A DNA stretch of 64,000 bases from Erysipelothrix urinaevulpis. GTDB taxonomy: Bacteria; Bacillota_I; Bacilli_A; Erysipelotrichales; Erysipelotrichaceae. How positions within the stretch are numbered: the stretch's first letter is position 1; each line of letters starts with the position of its first letter. The position numbers and the translations under genes are program-made. This document shows, one piece after another, positions 52,286 through 60,964 of the stretch. The stretch covers positions 248,001 to 312,000 of the forward strand of contig NZ_WTTB01000001.1 in the NCBI RefSeq assembly GCF_009828835.1, written 5' to 3'. A model generated the notes under the pieces. It saw only the letters and a program-made list of their open reading frames with translations, was not told where the DNA came from and did no database searches.

Positions 52286-53464
52286 ATGACAAATGGAAAA
52301 GGAAGCAAATTTAAGCTAGTGAATAATTTGTTTAATTTATTTTGGTTACTGGGTTTGGTCAGTTCTGTCATTTTTGTTGTTTATATTTCAAACATTAGCC
52401 CTAAGATATTTAATCGTTATATTAGCACAATGTTTAGTACAATTCCCTATATTGGAAACATACTCTTGGCCTATTTGAAAAGCTTGAATATTTTAAATAT
52501 TTCTGTTTTTATCCACAATGTATTTAAGCCAGTCATCACCTTTGATGCAGCCTATTTTGCTTTGGTTTTCATTGTTTTCCAAACTGCGATATTTTTCTTG
52601 AAAAGATACACGATTAAGCATGATACATCACTACTAACGGTATTTATTACAATGATAATTATTATTTCGTTGTGGTTAAGAGCCCATAATTTTCTGTATA
52701 TAACGCAAAATGTATCAGCGAGTATTCCAAACAGTTTTTCAAACGGATTGCGATGGTACTTATTGATTGAATTAGTATTGTTTTCACTCATTATTTATAG
52801 TTTATATCGTGACGGAAAATTTGTCATTACAAAAGAAACATTGAAAGATCAGGCCGATAATTTCATCAAAACAGGTGTGAAAGTCAGTGCAGTGCTTGTT
52901 ATTGTATTAAGTCTCTTTTTCTTTACTGGCCAAAAAATTATTGACAGTCTAAAGGAAGACCTTCATATTTCATATACGATTGATTTCACACCCAACCAAG
53001 ACGGCTATATTGTGTTAAAAGTGCCTGAAAAAATTTCTAAACCACTATCCTATCTAGGTGTAAGTGTTCCAGAAGCGATTGATGAAAATACGATAATATC
53101 GCAATTAGGCATGAAAGAATTAGATGTGGGACAAATGGTTAATTCAACGATTGATCAAAGTATCGATAGCTTGTCCTATGATATTATTGAACGCAGATTT
53201 TCTCAGACATTATTGGGGATTTTAATCGTTCTTGTGTTATATGGGATGAAGTATGTTGAAAAACAAACCCACTCTATAATTGTTGTGCATTTGATTGAAT
53301 GGCTGTTGTTGTTAGTTTTTATTTTCAAAGTTGCACAACCGCTTGGTTTAGTCTTAACTATTTTCTCAAGTCTTGCATTTTTAGGGTCAAGTATTCATCT
53401 TGGAGCTTTGCTTAATGATAATCAAGAGTTGTTGAAACATATGGTTCGACTTGTTAAAAGATAA
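52286..53464 (+). CDS. multi-pass membrane protein of unknown function
   Basis: 392 residues. About eight hydrophobic segments in two groups (20-55, 90-190, then 200-220, 310-390) flank a soluble-looking part with two similar helical stretches around residues 225-300 (VPEKISKPLSYLGVSVPEAIDE). AGGAGG precedes the ATG, and TATAAT at 52245-52250 is a likely -10 box. It stands alone between terminator regions. No family was recognised. Confidence 0.7.
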   Translation: MTNGKGSKFKLVNNLFNLFWLLGLVSSVIFVVYISNISPKIFNRYISTMFSTIPYIGNILLAYLKSLNILNISVFIHNVFKPVITFDAAYFALVFIVFQTAIFFLKRYTIKHDTSLLTVFITMIIIISLWLRAHNFLYITQNVSASIPNSFSNGLRWYLLIELVLFSLIIYSLYRDGKFVITKETLKDQADNFIKTGVKVSAVLVIVLSLFFFTGQKIIDSLKEDLHISYTIDFTPNQDGYIVLKVPEKISKPLSYLGVSVPEAIDENTIISQLGMKELDVGQMVNSTIDQSIDSLSYDIIERRFSQTLLGILIVLVLYGMKYVEKQTHSIIVVHLIEWLLLLVFIFKVAQPLGLVLTIFSSLAFLGSSIHLGALLNDNQELLKHMVRLVKR

Positions 53465-53481
53465 TCAAGAAAAAACGTCTT

Positions 53482-53593
53482 AAATTGAGCAAAAGGCTAT
53501 ACCTAAACGTAAAGTAAGCGTAAAATATACTTGTATATATGGTGAAAAAAGAAGATTTGTATATGCAGGAAGAAACACTTGTTTGCTCAATTT
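53482..53593. repeat. 12-bp inverted repeat flanking a 88-bp spacer
   Basis: AAATTGAGCAAA (53482-53493) and TTTGCTCAATTT (53582-53593) are exact inverted copies in an intergenic region. They might delimit a folded RNA or be ends of a degenerate small element. Confidence 0.5.
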
Positions 53594-53649
53594 GAAATCA
53601 TAAAAAAATAGTGAGTTAGAAGATGCTAAAAAAATAATGAGCAAATAAG

Positions 53650-53690
53650 AAAGACACGAACTTATCAATAAGGTTCGTGTCTTTTTAACG
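53650..53690 (-). terminator. terminator of the FMN reductase gene
   Basis: GACACGAAC and GTTCGTGTC with an 11-base loop. A and T runs flank both sides, so it is placed to end the minus-strand transcript. Confidence 0.88.
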
Positions 53691-54233
53691 CTAAAAATCA
53701 TAACGTTCTTCGTATTCTTTTTTAATTTGAGTCACTCTATTCTCGACCTGTCTTGCTAGATTTCGTAATCTAAAATGAACGTCGTCTTCAATAATTGCTT
53801 CTTTTAAGAAATCTCGTGAATCAATAAATACATATTTATCTAACAAAGCAACTTTCATATATGCAAGAATAGGCTTTAGATGATATTCTGGTACAAGATA
53901 ATGTCTTGCTGATCCCGCTGTAGCAACAATACCAACAACCTTATCTTTAATTGAATCAATCGGTAATAAATCAAAAACATTTTTTAAAGCGCCAGGAATT
54001 GATGCTTGGAACACGGGGGTACCAATAATGAGCGCATCAGCATCCAATATCTTTTCAACTAAGGTTTTTGTATCCCCTTCATAATCACGATAATCTCGAC
54101 CATCAGCAAACATAATATCCAAAGTTGCCAGATCAATAATTTCATAGTCAACATCTTGACTAAACGTAATGTTTTCTAAAGCAATCCGTGTTTTTGATCC
54201 AAATACTGAACCAACGATTCCTAAAATTTTCAT
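53691..54233 (-). CDS. NADPH-dependent FMN reductase-family protein
   Basis: 180 residues of the flavodoxin-like FMN reductase family: MKILGIVGSVFGSKTR (phosphate loop), the region ADALIIGTPVFQASIPGALKNVFDLL, and VVGIVATAGSARHYL. It gives reduced flavin to the monooxygenase encoded just upstream. The start at 54233 follows GAGGAAGAG, which overlaps the upstream stop; longer in-frame starts are inside the upstream gene and lack sites. Two-gene unit with the monooxygenase. Confidence 0.9.
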   Translation of the reverse strand: MKILGIVGSVFGSKTRIALENITFSQDVDYEIIDLATLDIMFADGRDYRDYEGDTKTLVEKILDADALIIGTPVFQASIPGALKNVFDLLPIDSIKDKVVGIVATAGSARHYLVPEYHLKPILAYMKVALLDKYVFIDSRDFLKEAIIEDDVHFRLRNLARQVENRVTQIKKEYEERYDF

Positions 54234-54234
54234 G

Positions 54235-55290
54235 TTACTCTTCCTCTTTTCTTTCATCAATTTGCGCGATCCCTTGACGAACGGCAGGAGCAATGACTTC
54301 CGCAATCATTCTGATATTATAGTCAACTTGATCCCAAGGCATACCACCAAGATCGAGTTGAAGCATAACGCGATCATTGTTATAAATTTCATATTGATAT
54401 AAAATCTTATCAATGATCGTCTGTGGACTCCCAACAAGTATAACATTTCTAATATCAAGAGCATCAACATATGCTTCTCGATTAAAAGGGTGTCCATTTG
54501 AATTAATAAAGGTATTGTTGACATATTGGTAGAAGTTTTTGAATGCTTTTTCATCTGTTTCTGCTGTATGGAAAAGATTAGTAACTCCAACCCGCATTTC
54601 ATCTAAATTATGTCCAAACGCCTGATAGTTTTTTCGATATGCCTCTACTGAATGATTGAACAAACTTGCAGGCCCTGCCAGTGTAGCAAGCATCATTGGT
54701 ACACCTTGTTGTCCAGCCAAAACTGCACTTTGTGGTGGACCGCCAACAGCACGCCAAATCGGTAGAGACCCCCGCAATGGTTTTGGATATAAAACGGCAT
54801 CTTCTAAAGGTGCTCGAAAACGACCACGCCAAGTAATTTTATCTTCTTTATTTAATTTCAGTAAAAGTTCAAATTTTTCTTCAAATAAAGTTTCGTAATC
54901 ACGGACATTGTACCCAAGTAATTCAAAGAGACCAAGTCGAGAAGCACGTCCACCAACGATTTCTGCTCGTCCATTAGACATTAAATCAATGGTTGTAAAG
55001 TTTTCATAAATACGAACAGGGTCTGATGTTGAGACAATCGTTGCTGAACTGGAAAGCGTGATATTGTTTGTTTCTCTTGCGATTGCTCCAAGAATAACGG
55101 CATGAGCTTGAGAAATAAAATGTTCTTGATGAGATTCTCCGAGTGCAAAAATATCGAGTCCAAGTTCATCGGCTAGTTTCGCAGCGTTTATTATTTGTTC
55201 AATTCGTTCTTGTTCACTAATTCTTTTTCCTGTTGCTGGGTCATGAAGGTAATCACCCAACGAGTAAATTCCAATTTCAAATTTTTTCAT
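54235..55290 (-). CDS. luciferase-like (LLM) flavin-dependent monooxygenase
   Basis: 351 residues, TIM-barrel LLM class. It has FALGESHQEHFISQAHAVILGAIA, NITLSSSATIVSTSDPVRIYENFTTIDLMSNGRAEIVGGRASR and PIWRAVGGPPQSA, typical of bacterial LLM oxidoreductases. Together with the FMN reductase it forms a two-component oxygenase. AAGGCGG precedes the ATG. It is divergent from an HxlR regulator. Substrate unknown; pairs of this kind with HxlR often respond to quinones or electrophiles. Confidence 0.9.
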   Translation of the reverse strand: MKKFEIGIYSLGDYLHDPATGKRISEQERIEQIINAAKLADELGLDIFALGESHQEHFISQAHAVILGAIARETNNITLSSSATIVSTSDPVRIYENFTTIDLMSNGRAEIVGGRASRLGLFELLGYNVRDYETLFEEKFELLLKLNKEDKITWRGRFRAPLEDAVLYPKPLRGSLPIWRAVGGPPQSAVLAGQQGVPMMLATLAGPASLFNHSVEAYRKNYQAFGHNLDEMRVGVTNLFHTAETDEKAFKNFYQYVNNTFINSNGHPFNREAYVDALDIRNVILVGSPQTIIDKILYQYEIYNNDRVMLQLDLGGMPWDQVDYNIRMIAEVIAPAVRQGIAQIDERKEEE

Positions 55291-55324
55291 TCATTAATCC
55301 GCCTTTCCTATATTACAATTATGG

Positions 55325-55356
55325 TATAATTATTAGGAGAATGGAAGTACGTACTT
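55325..55356. promoter_or_regulatory. divergent region with TATAAT box and palindrome
   Basis: TATAAT (55325-55330) is followed by the perfect palindrome AAGTACGTACTT (55345-55356) upstream of the HxlR gene. It is a likely HxlR operator. Confidence 0.6.
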
Positions 55357-55406
55357 TAATGTTAGTTAGTATCTTAGAGGTTACTATTAGATAGAAAGAG
55401 GCTATA

Positions 55407-55745
55407 ATGACAGAGTTTGAACATGTTGTTTTTTGTAGAGTTGATGATGCTTTAGCGATTATAACAGGAAAATGGAAACCTACAATCTTATTAACACTTA
55501 TCTACGAAGGTCCGCTTAGGTATGGGCAACTCAAACGGAAAATAGTCGGAATCACCCCTAAAATGCTATCGAGTCAACTTAAAGAGTTAGAAGAAGAAGG
55601 ATTAATTCTTAGAGAAGAGTATCCAGAGATACCTCCAAAAGTTGTCTATTCAATGACGGAGTATGGTATGACGATTAAACCTATTTTATCAAGTCTACAT
55701 GATTGGGGCATTAATCATGTGAATCGTCAAAGTCGTAAGGAATGA
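55407..55745 (+). CDS. HxlR-family transcriptional regulator
   Basis: 112 residues, normal HxlR length. The winged helix includes CRVDDALAIITGKWKPTILLTLIYEGPLRYGQLKRKI, then ITPKMLSSQLKELEEEGLILREEYPEIPPKVVYSMTEYG. One N-terminal Cys (FCRVDD) is the position used for redox or quinone sensing in relatives. AGAAAGAGG precedes the ATG. Divergent from the LLM monooxygenase gene, its likely target. Confidence 0.92.
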   Translation: MTEFEHVVFCRVDDALAIITGKWKPTILLTLIYEGPLRYGQLKRKIVGITPKMLSSQLKELEEEGLILREEYPEIPPKVVYSMTEYGMTIKPILSSLHDWGINHVNRQSRKE

Positions 55746-55794
55746 TTATTTTTTAAAATAACTATGGAATATATTATAAAAGGAGTGGATTTAT

Positions 55795-56493
55795 TTGAAG
55801 GGATTATTATATCAAAATGTTGCGAATCAGATTAAAGCTGATATTCTAAGTGGGAATTATCCAGTGAATTCTTACCTTCCAACAGAAACGGAATTAGAAG
55901 AAATTTTTGGTGTGAGTAAAATTACGGTTCGTCAAGCAGTACAAATACTTGCTGATGAGGGATATGTAGTAAAACGAAGTGGCAAAGGAACGCGTGTCAT
56001 TAGTAATCGTTTGTTTAATAAATTATCGAAAGCAGTTTCTTATTCTACATTATTAGAAAAAAATCATGACTTAGAAAAGGAGTTATTAAATCTTGAAATC
56101 ATTCGGTTTGATAAGGAAGATGAAATGCATCAATACTTCAAAAAAGATTGTCTGAAATTAAGTAGAATTTATAAACTAGATGGTCAAGCTTTTATATATT
56201 TTAATCATTTTTTTCCTGTAGTTGATCAAAGTAACGAAGAGGCTTTAGAGGAAATAAAAGAATATTCAATTTACCATTGGTTATCGAATCATGGTCATGA
56301 TGTCTCGCATTTCCAAGATCAATTTTCTGTCGGAATTGCTGATGCAGTGATGATGGAAGTGCTGGAGTTAGAGGATGAACATCTTCTTCTAAGGAAACGC
56401 TTATCTTATAGTTTAGATAATGAAGTTATTGAAGTGTCACATGGTTATTACAACAGTGATATTATGCCTTATATGATTGAATATGAGATTTAA
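55795..56493 (+). CDS. GntR-family (HutC/UTRA) transcriptional regulator
   Basis: 232 residues: GntR HTH at the N-terminus (YQNVANQIKADILSGNYPVNSYLPTETELEEIFGVSKITVRQAVQILADEGYVVKRSGKGTRV) and a UTRA ligand-binding domain (about 80-232). Start is TTG 55795, six bases after AGGAGTGG. Family members bind phosphorylated sugars. Target not adjacent: the nearest sugar genes are the PTS operon beginning at 62488, which has a palindrome in its promoter. Confidence 0.9.
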   Translation: MKGLLYQNVANQIKADILSGNYPVNSYLPTETELEEIFGVSKITVRQAVQILADEGYVVKRSGKGTRVISNRLFNKLSKAVSYSTLLEKNHDLEKELLNLEIIRFDKEDEMHQYFKKDCLKLSRIYKLDGQAFIYFNHFFPVVDQSNEEALEEIKEYSIYHWLSNHGHDVSHFQDQFSVGIADAVMMEVLELEDEHLLLRKRLSYSLDNEVIEVSHGYYNSDIMPYMIEYEI

Positions 56494-56555
56494 AGCCTAG
56501 ATAAAGTGACCTCAATAATTTTAATAAAAAGCATTGAATGATTTAATTGAAGTAC

Positions 56556-56690
56556 TTAGTTTCTGTATTCCACAGGACTAAGTCTTTTTAATCTTGATTT
56601 AGTTAAATTATAATACGATATTTTTTGTTCTGCTTTTAATTGTCATCTAAAAAAATGACTTGATTGTGATCTCTTCATATCTATTAAATA
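56556..56690 (-). pseudogene. relic of an IS3-family (IS150-like) transposase C-terminus
   Basis: Reading the minus strand up to the TAA at 56556-56558 gives AEQKISYYNLTKSRLKRLSP then VEYRN, which matches the YYN..R.RLKGLSPVEYR ending of IS3/IS150-family OrfB. Upstream, after a one-base frameshift and a stop, ITIKSFF resembles the IESFF motif. The middle appears deleted. No terminal repeats were found. Confidence 0.72.
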
Positions 56691-56808
56691 ATACTTCAGA
56701 CCTCTCCTTCCATTTCAGCGGATATACAATCGAGATCATCAAGGTACGCACCAAAAATATTTTAACTAATTATTAAACTCCTGTATTTAGTGTAAATTGA
56801 AAGATAAT

Positions 56809-56907
56809 ATGTATATAATGGTTGTATTTAATGATTTGTATGAAAAATTGACTTTGGCTAAAGTGCTTGCTATAGTTGGATTAGGATTCAGAGATGCTGC
56901 GCAATAA
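56809..56907 (+). CDS. doubtful 32-residue amphipathic peptide ORF
   Basis: Possible peptide ending in EKLTLAKVLAIVGLGFRDAAQ, from ATG 56809 (or 56818, 29 residues). The ribosome binding site is poor. It lies in the accessory region near a peptide exporter and lacks a Gly-Gly cleavage site, so it is not a clear bacteriocin. Confidence 0.25.
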   Translation: MYIMVVFNDLYEKLTLAKVLAIVGLGFRDAAQ

Positions 56908-57010
56908 ATAATTATAATTGCTCATGTAAATCTAGGAAATTAGAAGATTTTATAAAAGTGCTATTTTTAATGTTTTTAATAAGATATTAATAATTAGACG
57001 GGGGATATAT

Positions 57011-57550
57011 ATGGAATCAAGACTTATGACTGGAATTATTTATTATTTTATTTTTTTTATATTATATTTAACTTACATGATATATAAAAAATACGATAAA
57101 AAAAGAATTATACTGAACACTTGTACTTTGGGTTATTTTTGTGCTGTTATTGATGTCACAATTTTTCCGATTCCAATAAGTAAAGCTGGTTTGCTATTTT
57201 ATGAAGAAATTGCAGGAATACGTCAGCTTTCAGATATTATATTGCTAAAACCTTTCCAAAACGTTTTCTCAAAACAGTTTCTTTTAAATATTATGATGAC
57301 TATTCCACTGGGGATTCTATGGTATTATCATGGATATAATTTTAAGAAATCAATGCTTTTTTCTTTTCTCTTTATTCTATCTATAGAATTTATTCAGCTG
57401 ATTCTAGCTTACTCAATCAATCTTGATAGATATTTTGATATAAATGACTTAATTGCTAATTCAATTGGATTTGTGTTGGGGTATACTTTAATTAGGAGTG
57501 TTTATAAATTATTGAAAAAAGAGACAATGTATGAAAAACAAAATTTATAG
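57011..57550 (+). CDS. VanZ-like membrane protein
   Basis: 179 residues with about five membrane helices. VanZ-type features are the IDVTIFPIPI segment, NIMMTIPLGILWYY, FSFLFILSIEFIQLILA and the DINDLIANSIGFVLGY motif. VanZ proteins are linked to glycopeptide or lipid effects on the envelope. ATG at 57011 follows GGGGGAT. The next, interrupted small-protein gene begins inside its end (20-base overlap). Confidence 0.85.
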   Translation: MESRLMTGIIYYFIFFILYLTYMIYKKYDKKRIILNTCTLGYFCAVIDVTIFPIPISKAGLLFYEEIAGIRQLSDIILLKPFQNVFSKQFLLNIMMTIPLGILWYYHGYNFKKSMLFSFLFILSIEFIQLILAYSINLDRYFDINDLIANSIGFVLGYTLIRSVYKLLKKETMYEKQNL

Positions 57551-57779
57551 CATTATAATCGGTATTTTTGCTTTAAGTTAGTGCAAAGTAGGGACTACTA
57601 AAACAATAGTTTCGAATATTAGCCTACCTGCTTACTCTAAATCAGGGGCATCAAAAAGTGGCAGAGTATCATGGACTGGGGTTTTCAAAAATGATAAATA
57701 TTACTTCATAACTAGAAATGAGTCTGGGACTGTTGCAGGCGTATACATCAATGGTTCAGGATCATATACTTATCCATAA
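57531..57779 (+). pseudogene. small secreted/lipoprotein-like gene interrupted by an in-frame TAG
   Basis: From ATG 57531 the frame reads a signal-like MKNKIYSIIIGIFALS, then TAG (57579-57581), then Cys and 64 further codons without stops, ending GSGSYTYP. If the TAG were one base different (TCG, Ser) the junction would be L-S-S-C, a good lipobox, so an ancestral lipoprotein is plausible. The mature part contains SKSGASKSGRVSWTGVFKND and YYFITRNESGTVAGVYINGSG. The single stop may be a true inactivating mutation or a sequencing error. No known family was recognised. Confidence 0.65.
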
Positions 57780-57833
57780 TCTTTAAGTAAGACTTTCAAT
57801 TCACAATTCCAAGATTGTCATGTTTTTCAATAC

Positions 57834-57901
57834 AAAACTATACGTATAATTAAGAGGAAATACTTGTATTTTAACTTCTTAATATATGTATAGTTTTTTT
57901 A
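57834..57901 (+). terminator. long imperfect hairpin with T run
   Basis: ACTATACGTATAATTAAGA pairs imperfectly with TCTTAATATATGTATAGT and is followed by seven T. It ends the VanZ/small-protein region. Confidence 0.75.
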
Positions 57902-58263
57902 TTTCCAAAATAAATTTGAAAAGCATAGATTCATGTTGAAACATATTTTGTCGAGACTAATCAGTCAATGAAAAGAAAGAACATACAATTAATTTCACTG
58001 ATTAATTTGGACAATCATTTAATGCTGAAGAGATTTTCAATAAGACATATATAACAACAATGCTTCTTGAGCTCATTTCATAAAAAAATGAACCCCTTTA
58101 TTATTGTCTGAAATTTCAGGTTTATATCAAAAAAATCTTCTAGGGTTTTTGAGTCTAAACATTTAATTAAAGAGTGTATGAAGAGTGGGCAGATCAATGA
58201 TTGAGAACAATTCTCTATCAAATCCATTACTTTAAATGAGTGTCTTTTAGGGGAGATGTCAGG
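57902..58263. other. AT-rich intergenic region before the exporter
   Basis: No gene with a plausible start was found in about 360 bases, and no double-glycine bacteriocin precursor on either strand. A possible ribosome binding site GGGGAG at its end serves the exporter gene. Confidence 0.5.
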
Positions 58264-60504
58264 ATGCTAAAAAGATTTAAGACTGTTTTTTTAAGAAAAT
58301 ATCATAATATTCATCAACACGATGCATCAGATTGTGCCGCAGCTACGATTGCGACTGTACTTTTGAGCTATAAGCAAGAGAGGTCTCTGATGAAAATTAG
58401 AGAAATTATCGGAACTGATGCCTATGGTACCAGTGTGAAAGGAATTGTTGAAGGGTTAGAAAAACTACACTTTAATGTTAAAGCGATTAAAACGACGACG
58501 GATGATCTAACATCTGATCTTACACTGCCAGCTATTGCTCATGTTAAAACTAAAGAAGGACTTAATCATTTTGTTGTTATACATCGAATTACTAAGAATC
58601 AGGATTTTATTATTGCTGACCCGGCGAAAGATGTGAGTAAGCAAAGTAAAGAAGAATTTAATGCGTGGTTTTCAGGCGTACTTATTGTGTTGACGCCAAC
58701 CAGTGAATTTGAAAAAGCTACTCTCAAAGATAAGTCGATGTTTGAAGTATTTAAACTATTGATTCTTCCACAAAAGAAACTGCTTATAACCACAATCATC
58801 ATGTCGTTAATTCTTAGTTTACTAGGGATATTATCAAGTTTATTTTCAAAGATACTCATGGATGAAATTATTCCATTTCAACTCAAGAAAAGTCTTTTAC
58901 TCTTTTTGGTGTTCTTTATTTTAGTATCCCTCATTCAAAATTTACTCTCTGCATTCCGACAACATGTCCTTTTATTCTTATCAAGGAAAATTGATATACC
59001 GCTTCTTTTAGGTTATTACAACCATGTGATTCATCTTCCATATTTCTTTTTTATTACACGAAGAGTTGGGGATGTATTAACACGATTTCAAGATGCAATG
59101 ACCATTAAGGAAATATTTACATCTTTATCGATATCGTTAGTGATGGATGTTTTACTATCCTTGATCTCGGGTGTTGCTTTGTGGCATTTAAATTCAAAAC
59201 TTTTCTTAATTTTAATCCTCATGGTTTGCATAAATGTTGTTTTAATTTATCTTTTTAAAAGACCTTATAAAAAATATAACTATGAGCAAATGGAATCTAG
59301 TTCGATGTTAAATTCTCAACTTATTGAGTCGATTGAAAATATAGAAACAGTAAAATCAATGGGTGATGAAAAAGAACAAATGAATAAATTAGAGCAACGG
59401 TATGTCACTTCCTTAAAACTGGATTACAAAGTCGGGGTCTTAAAGAATGTTCAAGGGTTCATAGTTAATTTTGTCGCAGCCTTAGGGCAGGTCGTTTTTA
59501 TGGGTGTTGGTGCACTCTATATCATTGACAACAAGATGAGTGTTGGTGATTTGCTCGTTTTTCAGACACTGAGTCAATATTTTACAGAACCGGTACAAAA
59601 CTTAGTATTATTACAAATTACATTTCAAGAAGCACAGATTTCCATGACGCGTTTAAGTGAACTCATGAGTTTGAAGACAGAAAACCATAAAAAAGAGTCT
59701 CGGACAAACATTGATCTTACCGGTGATATAGAGTTCAAAGATGTTCGCTTTGCTTATGGATCACGAGCGCCTGTTTTGAATAACATGAATTTAAAAATTC
59801 AACATGGAAATAAAATAGCGTTTGTTGGCGAGAGTGGTGCAGGTAAAAGTACGATTGCTCGTTTACTCATGAAATTTATTGAGTGTAATGATGGATTGAT
59901 AACCATCTCAAATTGTGATTTACGAGATATTGACCATACCTATTTACGAGAAAAAATCGCTTATATTCCTCAAAATATAGAATTGTTTACAGGGACAGTC
60001 CTTGATAATTTAAAAGTAGGTAATGCTTCAGTAAGTTATGAAGAAATTGTGATCGCTTGTCAAATGTCGGGGGCATCGAATTTTATCGAAAAAATGCCGA
60101 ATCGATATGGCTCGTTTATTGAAGAAGGCGGCAGTAATCTTTCAGGTGGTGAAAAGCAACGACTTGCAATCGCACGCGCTTTATTAAAAAATCCTGATAT
60201 TTTTCTTTTTGATGAAGCAACTTCAAATCTTGATTCATTTAGTGAACAAAAAATTCACCGTTTAATCTTTGAAACAATTCAAACCAAAACAACCATTGTC
60301 ATTGCACATCGTTTATCAACGATTGTTCAATGTGACAAGATCTTCTTTCTAGATAAAGGACAGATCATCGAACAAGGAAGTCATGATGAGTTGATGAAAC
60401 AAGATGGTCAATACGCATCTATGATTCGAATTCAAAGAGGTTTAACAAAGACAAATAGTTTTGAGAGAAATTCTAAAGAAGGAGATGAGGTATCATATGT
60501 CTAA
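58264..60504 (+). CDS. bacteriocin-type ABC exporter with C39 peptidase domain (PCAT)
   Basis: About 746 residues. Peptidase C39 domain at 1-130: catalytic Cys 24 (DASDCAAA), His 102 (LNHFVVIH) and Asp 119 (ADPAKD). Then six membrane helices (about 160-430) and an ABC ATPase: GESGAGKST, signature LSGGEKQRLAIARALL, FLFDEATSNLD. Such proteins cut double-glycine leaders and export the peptide. ATG at 58264 follows GGGGAG; the GTG at 58240 precedes that site. It is followed by a small unknown gene (8-base overlap) and an HlyD-like gene, giving a full export unit. No substrate peptide is found in the window. Confidence 0.93.
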   Translation: MLKRFKTVFLRKYHNIHQHDASDCAAATIATVLLSYKQERSLMKIREIIGTDAYGTSVKGIVEGLEKLHFNVKAIKTTTDDLTSDLTLPAIAHVKTKEGLNHFVVIHRITKNQDFIIADPAKDVSKQSKEEFNAWFSGVLIVLTPTSEFEKATLKDKSMFEVFKLLILPQKKLLITTIIMSLILSLLGILSSLFSKILMDEIIPFQLKKSLLLFLVFFILVSLIQNLLSAFRQHVLLFLSRKIDIPLLLGYYNHVIHLPYFFFITRRVGDVLTRFQDAMTIKEIFTSLSISLVMDVLLSLISGVALWHLNSKLFLILILMVCINVVLIYLFKRPYKKYNYEQMESSSMLNSQLIESIENIETVKSMGDEKEQMNKLEQRYVTSLKLDYKVGVLKNVQGFIVNFVAALGQVVFMGVGALYIIDNKMSVGDLLVFQTLSQYFTEPVQNLVLLQITFQEAQISMTRLSELMSLKTENHKKESRTNIDLTGDIEFKDVRFAYGSRAPVLNNMNLKIQHGNKIAFVGESGAGKSTIARLLMKFIECNDGLITISNCDLRDIDHTYLREKIAYIPQNIELFTGTVLDNLKVGNASVSYEEIVIACQMSGASNFIEKMPNRYGSFIEEGGSNLSGGEKQRLAIARALLKNPDIFLFDEATSNLDSFSEQKIHRLIFETIQTKTTIVIAHRLSTIVQCDKIFFLDKGQIIEQGSHDELMKQDGQYASMIRIQRGLTKTNSFERNSKEGDEVSYV

Positions 60505-60964
60505 ACTAACAGTTGTTGAAAACAAGAAACTTGTGCTTAAACATGTTGTTTGCCACGAGTTGAGAAATATATCATTGGATGTGCTTGATGACAAAATTAA
60601 TCAGTTTGTCGCACAATTACAAGTTTTAAATGTGCAAAGTTTTGGCCCATTAATTACCAAAGCATTTGGCAGTTCAATGGATGATAAAGGAAATATAACA
60701 GTGAACTATGATGTGATGGTTCAAGCCCATAACTATAAAAACTATAAAGACATGTACAAGACATATGAACGATTAACAGAAGAACATTGTGTTTATCTTC
60801 GATTCGAAGATCATCCTCAGTATATTAATTTTGCTCATAATAAGTTAGATTTATACTTTTATGAACACGATCTAATGGCTAAAGATATAACATATACGAT
60901 TATTGTTGAGGATGGTCAAGATCATTTGGTCATGGATTTATTTAGACCAGAAAGAAAATTATGA
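60497..60964 (+). CDS. 155-residue cytoplasmic protein of unknown function in the exporter operon
   Basis: 155 residues, no signal or membrane segment. It begins MSKLTVVENKKLVLKHVV and has a mixed alpha/beta pattern ending DLFRPERKL. It sits between the C39 exporter (8-base overlap) and the HlyD-like accessory gene (4-base overlap), so it is part of the operon. Ribosome binding site GGAGATGAGG. I do not recognise a family; immunity or effector binding are possible. Confidence 0.72.
   Translation: MSKLTVVENKKLVLKHVVCHELRNISLDVLDDKINQFVAQLQVLNVQSFGPLITKAFGSSMDDKGNITVNYDVMVQAHNYKNYKDMYKTYERLTEEHCVYLRFEDHPQYINFAHNKLDLYFYEHDLMAKDITYTIIVEDGQDHLVMDLFRPERKL

Larger units (their letters stand above)
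56494..57010. other. gene-poor region holding an IS relic and a doubtful 32-codon ORF
   Basis: About 500 bases with no intact gene. On the minus strand a degenerate IS3-family transposase end is readable. On the plus strand a short frame 56809-56907 is open. The rest shows frequent stops in all frames. Confidence 0.6.

Noticed and set aside
53480-53701. A 73-codon minus-strand frame after the FMN reductase gene
   Set aside because: It begins within the end of that gene and runs through its strong terminator; no ribosome binding site and an implausible product.
56553-56590. ACTTAGT/ACTAAGT hairpin with T run as a terminator for the GntR gene
   Set aside because: It coincides with the coding end of the IS3-type relic; the pairing may be accidental, so it is not listed as a terminator.
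57531-57779. Lactococcin-972-like bacteriocin precursor
   Set aside because: The mature part does not show the pattern of that family, and it lies about 8 kb from the matching export pair.
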